From contig NZ_SMKA01000022.1 in NCBI RefSeq assembly GCF_004348455.1, positions 1 through 59,551 of the forward strand: a stretch of 59,551 nucleotides of DNA. The letters are read 5' to 3'. The translations under genes were made by a program, and so were the position numbers. Positions 8,707 through 18,668 of the stretch are shown one piece after another (within the stretch, counting starts at the first letter, position 1; each line of letters begins with the position of its first letter). The notes beneath the pieces were generated by a model. It was given only the letters and a program-made list of their open reading frames with translations, ran no database searches and was not told the DNA's origin. Source of the DNA: Kribbella albertanoniae (lineage in GTDB: Bacteria; Actinomycetota; Actinomycetes; Propionibacteriales; Kribbellaceae).

Positions 8707-9368
8707 TGCGTTGGGCGCGGTTGCGCGCGTTGCTGCTGGTGAATCTGGGACTGTTCGCCGTGTTCCTGATCGGCGTACTGCTGACCGGACACGCGCATGA
8801 GAACGAGGAGCTGGCCGACCACGGGCAGCCGGCGCAGTCGCTGGTCGAGTACGCCGGTTCGTCGGCGTTCGGGGAGACCGTCTTCGAGAACTGGGAGTCG
8901 GAGTTCCTGCAGATGGGGATGTACGTGCTGCTCACGACCTTCCTGGTGCAGAAGGGTTCCGCGGAGTCGCGGCCGATCGACGAGGCCGTGCCGCAGGACG
9001 AGGATCCACGCAAGCACCGCGACGATCCGAAGGCGCCGTGGCCGGTGCGCCACGGCTCCGAGCTGGTACTGAAGCTGTACGAGAACTCGCTGGCGATTGC
9101 CTTCGGCATCGTGTTCCTGCTGTCGTTCTGGCTGCATGCTGTGACCGGCGCGGGTGCGTACAGCGAGGATCAGCAGCTCCACGGTGGTGAGGCGGTCAGT
9201 GCCTGGCAGTACGTCGGTACGTCGCAGTTCTGGTTCGAGTCGTTCCAGAACTGGCAGAGCGAGTTCCTCGCGGTCGCCGCGATCGTCGGCGGATCCATCT
9301 ACCTGCGGCAGCGGAAGTCGGCGCAGTCCAAGCCGGTCCACGCCCCGAACAGCGAAACCGGTAGCTGA
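8706..9368 (+). CDS. DUF6766-like membrane protein
   Basis: A membrane protein of 220 residues with about four helices: LLLVNLGLFAVFLIGVLL, LQMGMYVLLTTFLVQ, IAFGIVFLLSFWLH and FLAVAAIVGGSIYL. Two internally similar halves each contain an EFLxM/EFLAV segment preceded by a WESEF or WQSEF motif, suggesting duplication. The gene overlaps the VOC stop. Biochemical function is unknown; in actinobacteria the family often sits with stress genes. The topoisomerase IB gene follows after 27 bp. Confidence 0.7.
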   Translation: MRWARLRALLLVNLGLFAVFLIGVLLTGHAHENEELADHGQPAQSLVEYAGSSAFGETVFENWESEFLQMGMYVLLTTFLVQKGSAESRPIDEAVPQDEDPRKHRDDPKAPWPVRHGSELVLKLYENSLAIAFGIVFLLSFWLHAVTGAGAYSEDQQLHGGEAVSAWQYVGTSQFWFESFQNWQSEFLAVAAIVGGSIYLRQRKSAQSKPVHAPNSETGS

Positions 9369-9395
9369 CTTCGCCAGGATCGGGTACCGGGTGGC

Positions 9396-10382
9396 ATGCG
9401 ACTTCGCCGTAGCCATCCCGACAAACCCGGCTTCACCCGCCGGGGCCGCGGGCGTGGCTTCAGCTATTTGGATGCCAAGGGCAACGTCATCGGCGATGCC
9501 GATGTCATCGAGCGGATCCGGGCACTGGCGATCCCGCCGGCCTGGACGGACGTGTGGATCTGCCCCTACCCGAACGGCCACATCCAGGCGCTCGGTACCG
9601 ACGAGGCCGGGCGGCGGCAGTACCTGTACCACGACGACTGGCGGACGGCGCAGGATGCCGACAAGCACGATCGGGTCCGCCAGCTGTCCCGGCGGCTGCC
9701 GGCCTTCCGGGAGACCGTGGACGCGGATCTGTGCGCTCGCGGTCTGGGCCGGCAGAAGGTCCTGGCCGTCGCGTTGCGGATGCTCGATCACGGCGTCTTC
9801 CGGACCGGCAACACCGAGTACGCCGACGACTCCGGGAGCCGCGCGGCGGCCACGCTGCTGCGCGACGACGTACGGGTCAGCAAGGGCAAAGTGGTCTTCG
9901 ATTTCGTCGCCAAGGGCGGTGTGCAGCGCACGATCGAACTCGAGGACGACCGCCTCGCCACCGCCTTGCGCTCGCTGAAGCGCGCCCGGTCGAAGAGCTC
10001 GCGGCTGCTGGTCTACCGCGACAAGGCCGGCTATCACGAGATCGATGCCGACGATGTCAACGAACGCTTCCAGGAGCTGGTCGGCGAGGAGTACACCGTC
10101 AAGGATCTGCGGACCTGGACAGCCACCGTGCACGCCGCCGTCGACCTGGCCGAGGCCGACAACTCGATCGGCGACATGCTGGAGGAAGTTTCGGAGCATC
10201 TCGGCAATACCCCGGCCGTGGCCAGAGCGTCGTACGTCGATCCTCGGGTGATCGAGCAGTACGAACACGGTCACACCATCACTGCCGCCGTCCGCCGCGC
10301 CGGAGAGGACCTGGACGACCCCGAGACCCGAGCCAGCCTCGAACGCGCCACCAACCGCCTCCTCGACCGCGACCGCCGCTGA
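9396..10382 (+). CDS. DNA topoisomerase IB (poxvirus-type)
   Basis: A type IB topoisomerase of 328 residues, the usual size for the bacterial small form. It would relax supercoils through a 3'-phosphotyrosyl intermediate. Visible are the N-terminal binding domain (GFSYLDAKGN, LAIPPAWTDVWICPYPNGHIQA), the catalytic-domain core with VALRMLDHGVFRTGN, SKGKVVFDFVAKGG and VKDLRTWTATV, and the active-site Tyr280 in ASYVDPRVI. Catalytic Arg and His positions appear present. It probably ends the operon that begins with the P450. Confidence 0.9.
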   Translation: MRLRRSHPDKPGFTRRGRGRGFSYLDAKGNVIGDADVIERIRALAIPPAWTDVWICPYPNGHIQALGTDEAGRRQYLYHDDWRTAQDADKHDRVRQLSRRLPAFRETVDADLCARGLGRQKVLAVALRMLDHGVFRTGNTEYADDSGSRAAATLLRDDVRVSKGKVVFDFVAKGGVQRTIELEDDRLATALRSLKRARSKSSRLLVYRDKAGYHEIDADDVNERFQELVGEEYTVKDLRTWTATVHAAVDLAEADNSIGDMLEEVSEHLGNTPAVARASYVDPRVIEQYEHGHTITAAVRRAGEDLDDPETRASLERATNRLLDRDRR

Positions 10383-10475
10383 CAAAACGCTGATTGCGCC
10401 CGCCCGGTGTGGGTACCGGCAAACGACTCGTCAGGCAGGGGCGGGTTCGGCATGCAATGGCGGAGGTCGGGGTCC

Positions 10476-10805
10476 ATGACGGTTCTTGAGCACGAGACGT
10501 ACGAGCCAGCGAATGATCCGGGGGTGCGCCTGGAGCGCGTCGGCTCCCAGGTCCGGATCATCATCGATGCGCAGCTGAGCGAGGCGGTGTCGGCTGCGGT
10601 GCGCGAGCTACTGGTTGATGTCTGCGACCGGCGGACCCGCCGCGTGGTGATCGCTCTGGAGGCCGGGCTGGGTCCGGTTGATCACGAGGTGCTGCCGCAT
10701 CTCCTTGATGTGGCTGAGCGCCGCTGCTGGTCGGCCAGCTGCCATCTGGATGTGACGGCGTCGACCCCCGAGGTACTGGAACTGCTGGCCACCCTGGGCT
10801 TCTGA
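10476..10805 (+). CDS. STAS-like small protein, first gene of acetyl-phosphate operon
   Basis: A 109-residue protein starting at ATG 10476, 9 nt after GGAGG. Alternating strand/helix pattern (VGSQVRIIIDAQLS, RTRRVVIALEAG, VLPHLLDVAERRC, CHLDVTAS, VLELLATLGF) resembles an anti-sigma-antagonist-like STAS fold, without an obvious phosphorylatable Ser. It lies 16 bp upstream of the ThDP enzyme and is probably co-transcribed. Partner and function are unknown. Confidence 0.6.
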   Translation: MTVLEHETYEPANDPGVRLERVGSQVRIIIDAQLSEAVSAAVRELLVDVCDRRTRRVVIALEAGLGPVDHEVLPHLLDVAERRCWSASCHLDVTASTPEVLELLATLGF

Positions 10806-10821
10806 CGGAAGGAGCAGTTGT

Positions 10822-12618
10822 ATGACGACCACGGTCGCGGACGTGATGCTGCAACGACTGCGGGAGTGGGGTGTCGACCACGTCTTCGGGTACGCCGGGG
10901 ACGGGATCAACGGGCTGTTGTCGGCCTGGGAACGGGCCGGTGACCAGCCCCGGTTCGTGCAGGCCCGGCACGAGGAGATGTCGGCCTTCGAAGCGGTCGG
11001 GTACGCGAAGTTCACCGGCCGGGTCGGCGTCTGTACGGCGACCAGCGGCCCCGGCGCGATCCACCTGCTGAACGGCCTGTACGACGCCAAACTCGACCAC
11101 GTGCCCGTCGTGGCGATCGTCGGGCAGACCGCGCGATCCGCGCTCGGTGGGAACTACCAGCAGGAAGTCGACCTGATGTCCCTGTTCAAGGACGTCGCGA
11201 ACGAATACTGCCAGCAGGTCCTGGTCCCCGAGCAGTTGCCGAACGTGCTGGACCGCGCGATCCGGATCGCGGCCTCCCGCCGTACCGTCACAGCGGTCGT
11301 GGTGCCGGCCGACGTACAGGAGCTCGAGTACGTCGCCCCTTCGCACGAGTTCAAGATGGTGCCGTCGAGCCTCGACCTGACCTGGTCGGCCGCGGTGCCC
11401 TCCGACGACGGTCTGCACCGGGCGGCCGAGGTGCTGAACGCCGGCGAGAAGGTCGCGATCCTGATCGGGCAAGGCGCTCGGGAGGCGCGTGCCGAGGTCA
11501 CCACGGTCGCCGACCTGCTGGGTGCGGGTGTGGCGAAGGCCTTGCTGGGTAAGGACGTGCTGTCCGATGAGCATCCGTGGGTCACCGGATCGATCGGCCT
11601 GCTCGGGACCAGGCCGTCGTACGAGTTGATGCGGGACTGCGACACCTTGCTGGTGGTCGGGTCGAACTTCCCGTACAGCCAGTTCCTGCCCGAGTACGGG
11701 AAGGCGCGGGCGGTCCAGATCGACCAGGACCCGACGATGATCGGGATGCGGTACCCGTTCGAGGTCAACCTCGTCGGCGACTCGGCCGCGACGCTTCGGC
11801 GGTTGATTCCGCTGCTGGAACGGAAGGTCGACCGCTCCTGGCGCGAAACCGTCGAGAGCAACGTCGGCCGCTGGTGGGAGGTGATGGAACGGCGGGCCAA
11901 GACCTCGGCGGATCCGGTGAATCCCGAGCTCGTCTTCCACGAGCTGTCGTCCCGCCTGCCCGCGGATGCGATCGTGACGGCCGACTCCGGTTCGGCCGCG
12001 AACTGGTACGCGCGGCACCTCCGCTTCGGTGACGACATGCGCGGCTCGTTGTCCGGCACGCTGGCCACGATGGGACCGGGCGTCCCGTATGTGATCGGCG
12101 CGAAGTTCGGCCGGCTCGGTCGTCCGTGTATCGCGCTGGTCGGTGACGGTGCGATGCAGATGAACGGCATCAACGAGCTGATCACGATCGCGAAGTACTG
12201 GCAGGACTGGGATGACCCGCGGCTGATCGTCGCCGTACTGCACAACAACGATCTCAACCAGGTGACCTGGGAGCTGCGGGCGATGGGCGGCTCACCACAG
12301 TTCCTCCCGTCGCAGGAGCTGCCGGACTTCCCGTACGCCGATTACGCGCGCAGTCTCGGACTTCGGGGCGTCCTGGCGGCCAAACCGGAGGAGGTGGCGC
12401 CGGCCTGGGAGGAGGCGCTGGCTGCGGACCGGCCGTGCGTGGTCGAGTTCGTGACCGATCCCGCCGTACCGCCGATTCCGCCGCACGCGACGTGGGACCA
12501 GCTGGAGAAGTCCTTGGAGTCGATCGTCCGCGGTGACTCGGATCGCGTCGATGTGATCAAGGAAGGCGTGAAGTCGAAGATCCAGGAGTTCCTGCCCGGT
12601 CGAGGAGGAGATTCGTGA
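10822..12618 (+). CDS. ThDP-dependent enzyme, pyruvate oxidase/acetolactate synthase type
   Basis: A 598-residue enzyme with the three domains of the POX/AHAS family. The N-terminal Pyr domain has [11 protein letters not shown] with the catalytic Glu near 51-52, the middle domain is FAD-like, and the C-terminal PP domain has the ThDP motif [11 protein letters not shown] beginning at Gly441 and ending HNNDLNQ. It resembles pyruvate:quinone oxidoreductase (PoxB) or pyruvate oxidase, which yield acetate or acetyl phosphate from pyruvate. Next to phosphoketolase and acetate kinase, acetyl-phosphate formation is plausible but not proven. AAGGAG precedes the start. The stop overlaps the phosphoketolase GTG by 4 bp. 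Confidence 0.8.
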   Translation: MTTTVADVMLQRLREWGVDHVFGYAGDGINGLLSAWERAGDQPRFVQARHEEMSAFEAVGYAKFTGRVGVCTATSGPGAIHLLNGLYDAKLDHVPVVAIVGQTARSALGGNYQQEVDLMSLFKDVANEYCQQVLVPEQLPNVLDRAIRIAASRRTVTAVVVPADVQELEYVAPSHEFKMVPSSLDLTWSAAVPSDDGLHRAAEVLNAGEKVAILIGQGAREARAEVTTVADLLGAGVAKALLGKDVLSDEHPWVTGSIGLLGTRPSYELMRDCDTLLVVGSNFPYSQFLPEYGKARAVQIDQDPTMIGMRYPFEVNLVGDSAATLRRLIPLLERKVDRSWRETVESNVGRWWEVMERRAKTSADPVNPELVFHELSSRLPADAIVTADSGSAANWYARHLRFGDDMRGSLSGTLATMGPGVPYVIGAKFGRLGRPCIALVGDGAMQMNGINELITIAKYWQDWDDPRLIVAVLHNNDLNQVTWELRAMGGSPQFLPSQELPDFPYADYARSLGLRGVLAAKPEEVAPAWEEALAADRPCVVEFVTDPAVPPIPPHATWDQLEKSLESIVRGDSDRVDVIKEGVKSKIQEFLPGRGGDS

Positions 12619-14981
12619 CGATGCCGCAGGTCGAGGCCCGGCCGCTGAGCGACGACGAACTGCAGGGGATCGACGCCTATTGGCGGGCTGCCAACTACCT
12701 GTCGGTGGGGCAGATCTACCTGCTGGCGAACCCGCTGCTCAAGGAGCCGTTGCGGCCCGAGCACATCAAGCCACGACTGCTCGGCCACTGGGGTACGACG
12801 CCTGGCCTGAACCTGGTCTACACCCATCTGAACCGGGTGATCCGGCAACGGAACCGGGACTTCATGATGGTGACCGGGCCCGGGCACGGTGGCCCGGCGA
12901 TCGTTGCGCACACCTGGCTCGAAGGCAGTTGGACGGAGGCGTATCCGAACACCGGCCAGGACGAGCAGGGGATGGCTCGGTTGTTCAAGCAGTTCTCCTT
13001 CCCCGGCGGCATCCCCAGTCATGTCGCGGCCGACGTCCCCGGGTCGATCAACGAGGGCGGTGAGCTGGGCTACTCGCTGAGTCACGCGTACGGCGCTGCC
13101 GCGGATAGCCCGGAGTTGGTCGTGGCGTGTGTAGTTGGTGACGGCGAGGCGGAGACTGGCCCGTTGGCGGCCTCGTGGCACTCGAACAAGTTCCTCAACC
13201 CGGCGCGGGATGGGGCCGTACTGCCGATCCTGCATCTGAACGGCTACAAGATTGCCAACCCGACGGTGCTGGCGCGGATCGGCGATGAGGAGCTGACCTC
13301 GCTGTTGCGCGGGTACGGTCACGAGCCGTATCTGGTCGAGGGATCGGATCCGGCGGAGGTGCATCAGGCGCTGGCGGCCGCGCTGGATGCTTGCCTGGAT
13401 CGGATTGACGAGATCCAGCACGAGGCGCGAGCAACTTCACCGACGCGGGTGGCCTGGCCGATGATCGTGCTGCGGACGCCGAAGGGCTGGACCGGGCCGG
13501 CGACTGTGGACGGTGATCCGATCGAGGACACCTGGCGGTCGCATCAGGTGCCGTTGTCCGGGGTTAGGACGAACGAGGATCACCTGCGTCAGTTGGAGTC
13601 CTGGCTGCGCAGCTACCGGCCGGAGGAGTTGTTCGACGATGCCGGTCGACCGGTTGCCAGCGTGCTCGACCTCGCGCCGGGTCCGCAGCTGCGAATGGGC
13701 TCGTCGCCGCACGCGAACGGTGGGCTGGTGGCGCGTGATCTGATGCTACCGCGGGTCGCGGACTACGCCGTACCGGTGAAGGCGCCGGGGGCTGAGGACG
13801 GTGATCCGACGAAGGTGTTCGGCGCCTTCCTCCGGGACACCTTTGTGCTGAATCCCAGTAATTTAAGGCTGTTCGGGCCGGATGAGACCGAGTCGAATCG
13901 GCTGAACGCGGTCTACGAGGTGACGGACAAGACCTGGCTGGCCAACCGCCGGGACACCGATGAGAACCTCTCTCCGGAAGGCCGGGTTCTCGAGATCCTC
14001 AGCGAGCACACGTGTCAGGGCTGGTTGGAGGGCTACCTGCTGACTGGCCGGCACGGGGTCTTCTCGTCGTACGAGGCCTTTGTGCACATCGTGGATTCGA
14101 TGGTGAACCAGCACGCGAAGTGGCTGAAGACGATCAACCGGGTGGGCTGGCGGCGGCCGATCCCGTCGCTGAACTACCTGCTCACCTCGCATGTCTGGCG
14201 GCAGGACCACAACGGTTTCTCGCATCAGGATCCAGGGTTCATCGACCATGTGGTGAACAAGAAGGCCGAGGTCGTGCGCGTCTACCTGCCACCGGACGCG
14301 AACACGTTGCTCTCGACCATGGACCACTGCCTGCGGACGCGGAACTACATCAATGTCGTTGTCGCAGGCAAGCAACCGCAGCCGAACTGGCTGGACTGGG
14401 AGTCGGCCGCGCTGCATTGCGCACGCGGGATCGGGGTCTGGGACTTCGCCAGCAACGACAACGGCGATCCGGATGTCGTGATGGCCTGCGCGGGCGACGT
14501 ACCGACGATGGAGACGCTGGCCGCGGTCAGCCTGCTGCGGGAACACCTGCCAGAGCTGCGGATTCGCGTCGTGAACGTGGTAGACCTGATGCGGTTGCAG
14601 GACGCGACCGAGCATCCGCACGGGTTGCCGGACCGTGAGTTCGATGCGTTGTTCACGACCGACAAGCCGGTGATCTTCGCGTACCACGGCTACCCGTGGC
14701 TGATCCACCGGCTGACCTACCGCCGGAACGGTCACGACAACCTGCACGTCCGCGGCTACATCGAGGAGGGTACGACGACCACGCCGTTCGACATGGTTGT
14801 CCTGAACAACCTCGACCGCTATCACCTGGCGATGGATGTGATCGACCGGGTGCCGTCGCTCGGGACGCGGGCGGTGTCGACCCGGCAGTACTTCGCGGAC
14901 CAGCGCACCCGGCACCGCGTGCATGTCACCGAGTACGGCGAGGATCTGCCGGAGGTTCGGGACTGGCGATGGACCTTCTGA
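12615..14981 (+). CDS. xfp: Phosphoketolase
   Basis: Predicted xylulose-5-phosphate/fructose-6-phosphate phosphoketolase, which cleaves sugar phosphates with phosphate to acetyl phosphate plus a triose or tetrose phosphate. The 788 residues match the usual length. Family motifs are [44 protein letters not shown], the ThDP-site [20 protein letters not shown] at about 175-194, and the [11 protein letters not shown] and [17 protein letters not shown] segments. GGAGGAG precedes GTG 12615 by 4 nt; ATG 12621 is an equally reasonable start. The donor preference (Xu5P versus F6P) cannot be read from the sequence. Confidence 0.93.
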   Translation: MTMPQVEARPLSDDELQGIDAYWRAANYLSVGQIYLLANPLLKEPLRPEHIKPRLLGHWGTTPGLNLVYTHLNRVIRQRNRDFMMVTGPGHGGPAIVAHTWLEGSWTEAYPNTGQDEQGMARLFKQFSFPGGIPSHVAADVPGSINEGGELGYSLSHAYGAAADSPELVVACVVGDGEAETGPLAASWHSNKFLNPARDGAVLPILHLNGYKIANPTVLARIGDEELTSLLRGYGHEPYLVEGSDPAEVHQALAAALDACLDRIDEIQHEARATSPTRVAWPMIVLRTPKGWTGPATVDGDPIEDTWRSHQVPLSGVRTNEDHLRQLESWLRSYRPEELFDDAGRPVASVLDLAPGPQLRMGSSPHANGGLVARDLMLPRVADYAVPVKAPGAEDGDPTKVFGAFLRDTFVLNPSNLRLFGPDETESNRLNAVYEVTDKTWLANRRDTDENLSPEGRVLEILSEHTCQGWLEGYLLTGRHGVFSSYEAFVHIVDSMVNQHAKWLKTINRVGWRRPIPSLNYLLTSHVWRQDHNGFSHQDPGFIDHVVNKKAEVVRVYLPPDANTLLSTMDHCLRTRNYINVVVAGKQPQPNWLDWESAALHCARGIGVWDFASNDNGDPDVVMACAGDVPTMETLAAVSLLREHLPELRIRVVNVVDLMRLQDATEHPHGLPDREFDALFTTDKPVIFAYHGYPWLIHRLTYRRNGHDNLHVRGYIEEGTTTTPFDMVVLNNLDRYHLAMDVIDRVPSLGTRAVSTRQYFADQRTRHRVHVTEYGEDLPEVRDWRWTF

Positions 14982-16000
14982 TCGTCAACGCCGGGTCCTC
15001 GAGTCTCAAGCTGCGGGTCCTCGGGCCGAACGACGCCGTGCTGGACGAGCGGTCCATCTCGGATTGGGACGGGTCCGGCGACGCGCTGTCCGAGCTGAGT
15101 GCTGATGCGATCGTCCACCGAGTCGTCCATGGCGGTTCGCGGTTCGAGGGCGCGGTGCTGGTGGATGACGAGGTGGAAGCGGCGATCGAGGAATTGGTGC
15201 CGTTGGCCCCTTTGCATCAACCGCGAGCACTCGAACTGATCCGGGCGTCCCGACAGGGTGATCGGCCGGTGCTCGCCTGCTTCGACACGTCGTACCATCG
15301 CAGTCTCCCGGCGGCTGCGGCGACGTACGCGCTGCCGGTGGAGTGGCGGGAGCGCTTCGGCCTGCGGAAGTACGGCTTCCACGGCCTTTCCCACGAGTAC
15401 GTCGCTCGCTCGGTCGACGCAGCGCGGATCGTGAGCTGCCACCTCGGCGCGGGTGCGTCGCTGTGCGCCATCGACCACGGGGTATCCGTGGACACCACGA
15501 TGGGGTTCACCCCGGTCGACGGGTTGGTGATGGCGACGCGGTCGGGCTCGGTGGATCCCGGCCTGCTGCTCTGGCTGCAGACCGCCGGTGGGCTCGAGGC
15601 GGACGAGATCGCGGACGCCCTCGAGCACAAGTCCGGTCTGCTCGGGCTAAGCGGCTCCGGTGATCTGGAGAAGGTCCTGGCTGGGCTGGACGACGACCGC
15701 AACCGGCTCGCGTACGACGTCTACCTGCATCGGCTCGTCGGCGAGATCGCCCGGATGGTCGCCGCCCTCGGTGGCATCGACGCGCTGGTCTTCACCGGTG
15801 GCGTCGGTGAGCACTCCGCGCCGGTTCGCGCTGCCGCCTGCCGCGCACTCGACTGGCTCGGGATCGTCCTCGATGCCGAAGCGAACGAGAGCGCCGCCCA
15901 CCTCATCACGGCAACCGGCTCTCCTGTCCGGGCGTACGTCGTACCGGCGCGTGAAGACCTCACCATGGCCGCGCAGGCCCGCCAACTGCTCAGTGGGTGA
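14969..16000 (+). CDS. ackA: Acetate kinase, short form
   Basis: Converts acetyl phosphate and ADP to acetate and ATP. The start overlaps the phosphoketolase end by 13 bp in another frame, so translation is probably coupled. ASKHA-fold motifs are intact: [10 protein letters not shown] at the N-terminus, [19 protein letters not shown] with the catalytic Asp, [33 protein letters not shown] and [13 protein letters not shown]. At 343 residues it is clearly shorter than the usual roughly 400; several inter-motif loops are trimmed, not one block lost, so it is a compact form and not a truncated gene. Confidence 0.92.
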   Translation: MDLLIVNAGSSSLKLRVLGPNDAVLDERSISDWDGSGDALSELSADAIVHRVVHGGSRFEGAVLVDDEVEAAIEELVPLAPLHQPRALELIRASRQGDRPVLACFDTSYHRSLPAAAATYALPVEWRERFGLRKYGFHGLSHEYVARSVDAARIVSCHLGAGASLCAIDHGVSVDTTMGFTPVDGLVMATRSGSVDPGLLLWLQTAGGLEADEIADALEHKSGLLGLSGSGDLEKVLAGLDDDRNRLAYDVYLHRLVGEIARMVAALGGIDALVFTGGVGEHSAPVRAAACRALDWLGIVLDAEANESAAHLITATGSPVRAYVVPAREDLTMAAQARQLLSG

Positions 16001-16037
16001 TTGTCTGGAACGCGACTGACTGGGTACCTGCCGGTTC

Positions 16038-16310
16038 ATGAGCTACCTGAGCCGGCGCCTAGCGGCTGCGGTGCTGATCATCGTGCTGAGCGGATGCTTC
16101 CTCAGCGCGGGCGTCGCGGCGGCGGCCCCCACGCCGACGCCAACCGTGACAGCGACCCCGAACTCCCCGCAGGACGCCGATCCCGACGACTACAACCAGG
16201 CCCCCTGGGTGGTGATCGCGGTCGGCGCGGTCGCAGTGATCATCGGCGTCGGCACGTTCTGGCTCGTGCGCTCCCGACGCATCGACCTGAGCCCCGAAGA
16301 CGATCAGTAG
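16038..16310 (+). CDS. Small membrane-anchored protein with Pro/Thr-rich ectodomain
   Basis: A 90-residue protein. The N-terminal signal sequence (RRLAAAVLIIVLSGCFLSAGVAAAA) contains LSGC, which could act as a lipobox, although an AAA signal-peptidase I site follows. A short extracellular Pro/Thr-rich stretch leads to a second helix (WVVIAVGAVAVIIGVGTFWLV) and a basic then acidic tail. No family is recognised. It follows acetate kinase by 37 bp and converges on the exporter gene with 13 bp between stops. Confidence 0.6.
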   Translation: MSYLSRRLAAAVLIIVLSGCFLSAGVAAAAPTPTPTVTATPNSPQDADPDDYNQAPWVVIAVGAVAVIIGVGTFWLVRSRRIDLSPEDDQ

Positions 16311-16323
16311 GACTCGTCCGGCG

Positions 16324-18135
16324 TCAGGTCGTGGTGTAGCCGGAGGCCTGGAGCTCGAAGAGACGGGCGTAGGTGCCGTCGTGGGCGATCAGGGTTGCGT
16401 GAGTGCCCAGCTCGGCGATTCGGCCGTCTACCAGGACAGCGATGTGGTCGGCGGAGCGGACGGCGCCCAGCCGGTGCGAGATCAGCACGCTGGTCCGGCC
16501 GCTGCGATGAGCAGCGAGGCCGGTGTGGATCTCGTGCTCCGCTTCGGCGTCGAGTCCGGACGTCGGCTCGTCCAGGATCAGCAGGTCGCGGCGATCCCGG
16601 AGGAAGGCGCGGGCCAGCGCGACCCGCTGCCACTGGCCGCCGGACAGCAGCACGCCGGTGGCCGGATCGTCTTTGTCCGCCTGGTCGAAGAACATCCGCG
16701 ACAGCATCGTGTCGTAGCCGTGCGGTAGCTCCGCGAGCACCTCGCCGATCCCGGCCCGGCCGGCCGCGGCCTCCACCCGCGGGCGGCTGTCCGCACGCAG
16801 TTCGTCGGTGCCGTCAACCTCGCCGAGCGCGATGTTCTCGGCAGCGCTGAGCTCGTAACACATGAAGTCCTGGAAGACCGCGCCGATCCGGCGGCGCAGC
16901 TCGGTGACGTCGAGCTCCCGCAGATCGACACCGTCCCAGAGGATTGCGCCCCGCGTCGGGTCGTAGAACCGGCAGAGCAGCTTGACCATCGTGCTCTTGC
17001 CGGCGCCGTTGTGCCCGACGAGTGCGGTCGACCGGCCGAACGGAACGAACAGGTCAACGCCCTGCAGAGCCCAGGCATGCTCGTCGCTGTACCGGAACCA
17101 GACGTCCCGGAACTCGATGCCGTGCCGCAGTTCGGGCGCTGCGATCGGCTCGCCGGCGACAACCAGCTCAGCGGGTTCCTCGGTCACCGCCTGGTAGTGC
17201 TCGAACATCAGCAGCGCGTTGTGCGCCATCCCGAACCGTGCGATCAGTGCCGACAACGCCACCTGCACGCCGCCCACGGCCGCGACGAACACCGCGACGT
17301 CGCCCAGGCTGATCCGCCCGGCACCGGCGGCCATGATCGCCCAGATCAGGCCGGCCCCGGCGATGACAGCACCCAGCGCGGCGAGCACGCCCTGGACAAG
17401 CAGGTCGCGCCGGTCGATCCGGCGCTTGGCTGCGTTCGTGGTCCGGAGCTCGCTGAGCATCCGCCGCCGGAGCAGCCGGCCCAGACCGAGCAGGCGAATC
17501 TCCTTGGCGGCTTCGAGCCCGGTCATCAGCTCGGAGTAGAAGTACTGCCGACGCTCGGTCGGACTCAATCCGGTCATCAGCGCGGCCCGGCGACGGCTGA
17601 GTTGCCACTCGGCGTAGAGCCCGGGGACCGAAGCCACCAGTACGACGATCGCCATCCAGGGGCTGATCGCGATCAGGGTGACGGTGAAGCCGGCCAGCGT
17701 CAGGATCGACTGCAGGCCGCCGATCAACGCATCGAGGATGGTCACCGGACCGGATTGACTGTGCTGCTCGGCCAGCCGCATCCGGTCGCGGAAGACCGGG
17801 TCCTCGAGATTCGCCAGACCAGTCATCCGATCCGTGGCGCCGTACAGGCGATCGCGCGAAAGCACGGTGACCTGACGGGAGACCTCCGCCGACAGGTAGC
17901 GGATCAGTTCGCCCAGCACAGCGACAGCGAGGCCGGCCGCCGCCAGCCCGATCGCGAGTAGCACCAGGCCTCCGTCGCCGGTGGCCAGCCGGTCCAGCAC
18001 CAACTTCGTCAGCCAGGCCGCCGCGACCGGTGCGAGCCCACTGCCGACACTTGCGAGCACGTATCCGGCGAACGCTGCAGGGGATGCCCGCCAGGCCAGG
18101 GCGAGTGAAGCGACTGCGCCCGAGCGCATGCTCAT
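16324..18135 (-). CDS. ABC exporter (fused membrane and ATPase domains) of the Cys-rich peptide cassette
   Basis: A half-transporter of 603 residues. Six hydrophobic helices occupy about 1-300 (FAGYVLASVGSGLAPVAAAW, GLVLLAIGLAAAGLAVAVL and others). The nucleotide-binding domain has Walker A GHNGAGKST near 373-381, signature LSGGQWQRVALARA near 495, and Walker B LLILDEPTSGLD followed by the H-loop ISHRL. There is no N-terminal C39 peptidase, so leader removal must be done elsewhere, and the cassette's S26 peptidase is the candidate. The start overlaps the thioredoxin-like gene stop (ATGA), tying it to the same operon. Proposed substrate: the 63-residue Cys-rich peptide (inference). Confidence 0.88.
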   Translation of the reverse strand: MSMRSGAVASLALAWRASPAAFAGYVLASVGSGLAPVAAAWLTKLVLDRLATGDGGLVLLAIGLAAAGLAVAVLGELIRYLSAEVSRQVTVLSRDRLYGATDRMTGLANLEDPVFRDRMRLAEQHSQSGPVTILDALIGGLQSILTLAGFTVTLIAISPWMAIVVLVASVPGLYAEWQLSRRRAALMTGLSPTERRQYFYSELMTGLEAAKEIRLLGLGRLLRRRMLSELRTTNAAKRRIDRRDLLVQGVLAALGAVIAGAGLIWAIMAAGAGRISLGDVAVFVAAVGGVQVALSALIARFGMAHNALLMFEHYQAVTEEPAELVVAGEPIAAPELRHGIEFRDVWFRYSDEHAWALQGVDLFVPFGRSTALVGHNGAGKSTMVKLLCRFYDPTRGAILWDGVDLRELDVTELRRRIGAVFQDFMCYELSAAENIALGEVDGTDELRADSRPRVEAAAGRAGIGEVLAELPHGYDTMLSRMFFDQADKDDPATGVLLSGGQWQRVALARAFLRDRRDLLILDEPTSGLDAEAEHEIHTGLAAHRSGRTSVLISHRLGAVRSADHIAVLVDGRIAELGTHATLIAHDGTYARLFELQASGYTTT

Positions 18136-18656
18136 GACGTCAGCTGGGCGGCCTGGTATCCGCTCGACACCACCCGCAGGTTGTCGTCGAGGATCACGAG
18201 GGTCGGCGTAGCGCTCACTCCGACCGCGCGTGCGACCGGTCCGTCCTCGGCCTCGATCACCACCTGAGCCACCTTGGACAACTTCTCGGTCAGCTCGGTC
18301 AAGGCCGGCTCGTAGCCCGCTGCGATCGCGATCACCCGTTCGCGGCCGAGTGGTTCGGCGTACGTCAGGAAACCAGGCAGGCTCTCGGCGCAGGTCGAGC
18401 ATGTGGTGGAGAAGAACCCGAGCAGCATGTCACCGGCCGGTGAGACCTCCAGGCCGTCGACCGTCGTGGCGGTGAAGGAAGCGATCGGCGTGCCGATCGG
18501 AACCCCGGCCACGTCGCGGCCGGGGCCCTGGTTGTTGACGAGCTTGGTGAGGTGGTCGGCGTGAACACGGAGCCGTTTGACCAGCCCCAGATTGATCACG
18601 AGGTTGAGCAACGCCAGCGCCGCGACCAGCACGACGGCGACCGTCAGGATGACCAA
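18132..18656 (-). CDS. MauD/TlpA-like membrane-anchored thioredoxin
   Basis: A 174-residue protein. An N-terminal helix (VILTVAVVLVAALALLNLVIN) anchors an extracytoplasmic thioredoxin fold with redox pair C86-S-T-C89 in FFSTTCSTCAESLP and the cis-Pro segment GVSATPTLVILDD. The start is TTG 18656, supported by AAGGAG 6 nt upstream and no better codon. MauD, the family member in methylamine dehydrogenase clusters, is needed for disulfide formation in the six-disulfide small subunit. Here no mau structural genes exist, and the likely client is the Cys-rich peptide of the operon. It lies 12 bp after the MauE-like gene. Confidence 0.85.
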   Translation of the reverse strand: MVILTVAVVLVAALALLNLVINLGLVKRLRVHADHLTKLVNNQGPGRDVAGVPIGTPIASFTATTVDGLEVSPAGDMLLGFFSTTCSTCAESLPGFLTYAEPLGRERVIAIAAGYEPALTELTEKLSKVAQVVIEAEDGPVARAVGVSATPTLVILDDNLRVVSSGYQAAQLTS

Positions 18657-18668
18657 CGCCTTCTCCTT

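Noticed and set aside
14969..16000. Truncated acetate kinase pseudogene
   Set aside because: All catalytic motifs from NAGSSS to GGVGEHS are intact and in order, so it is a compact enzyme.
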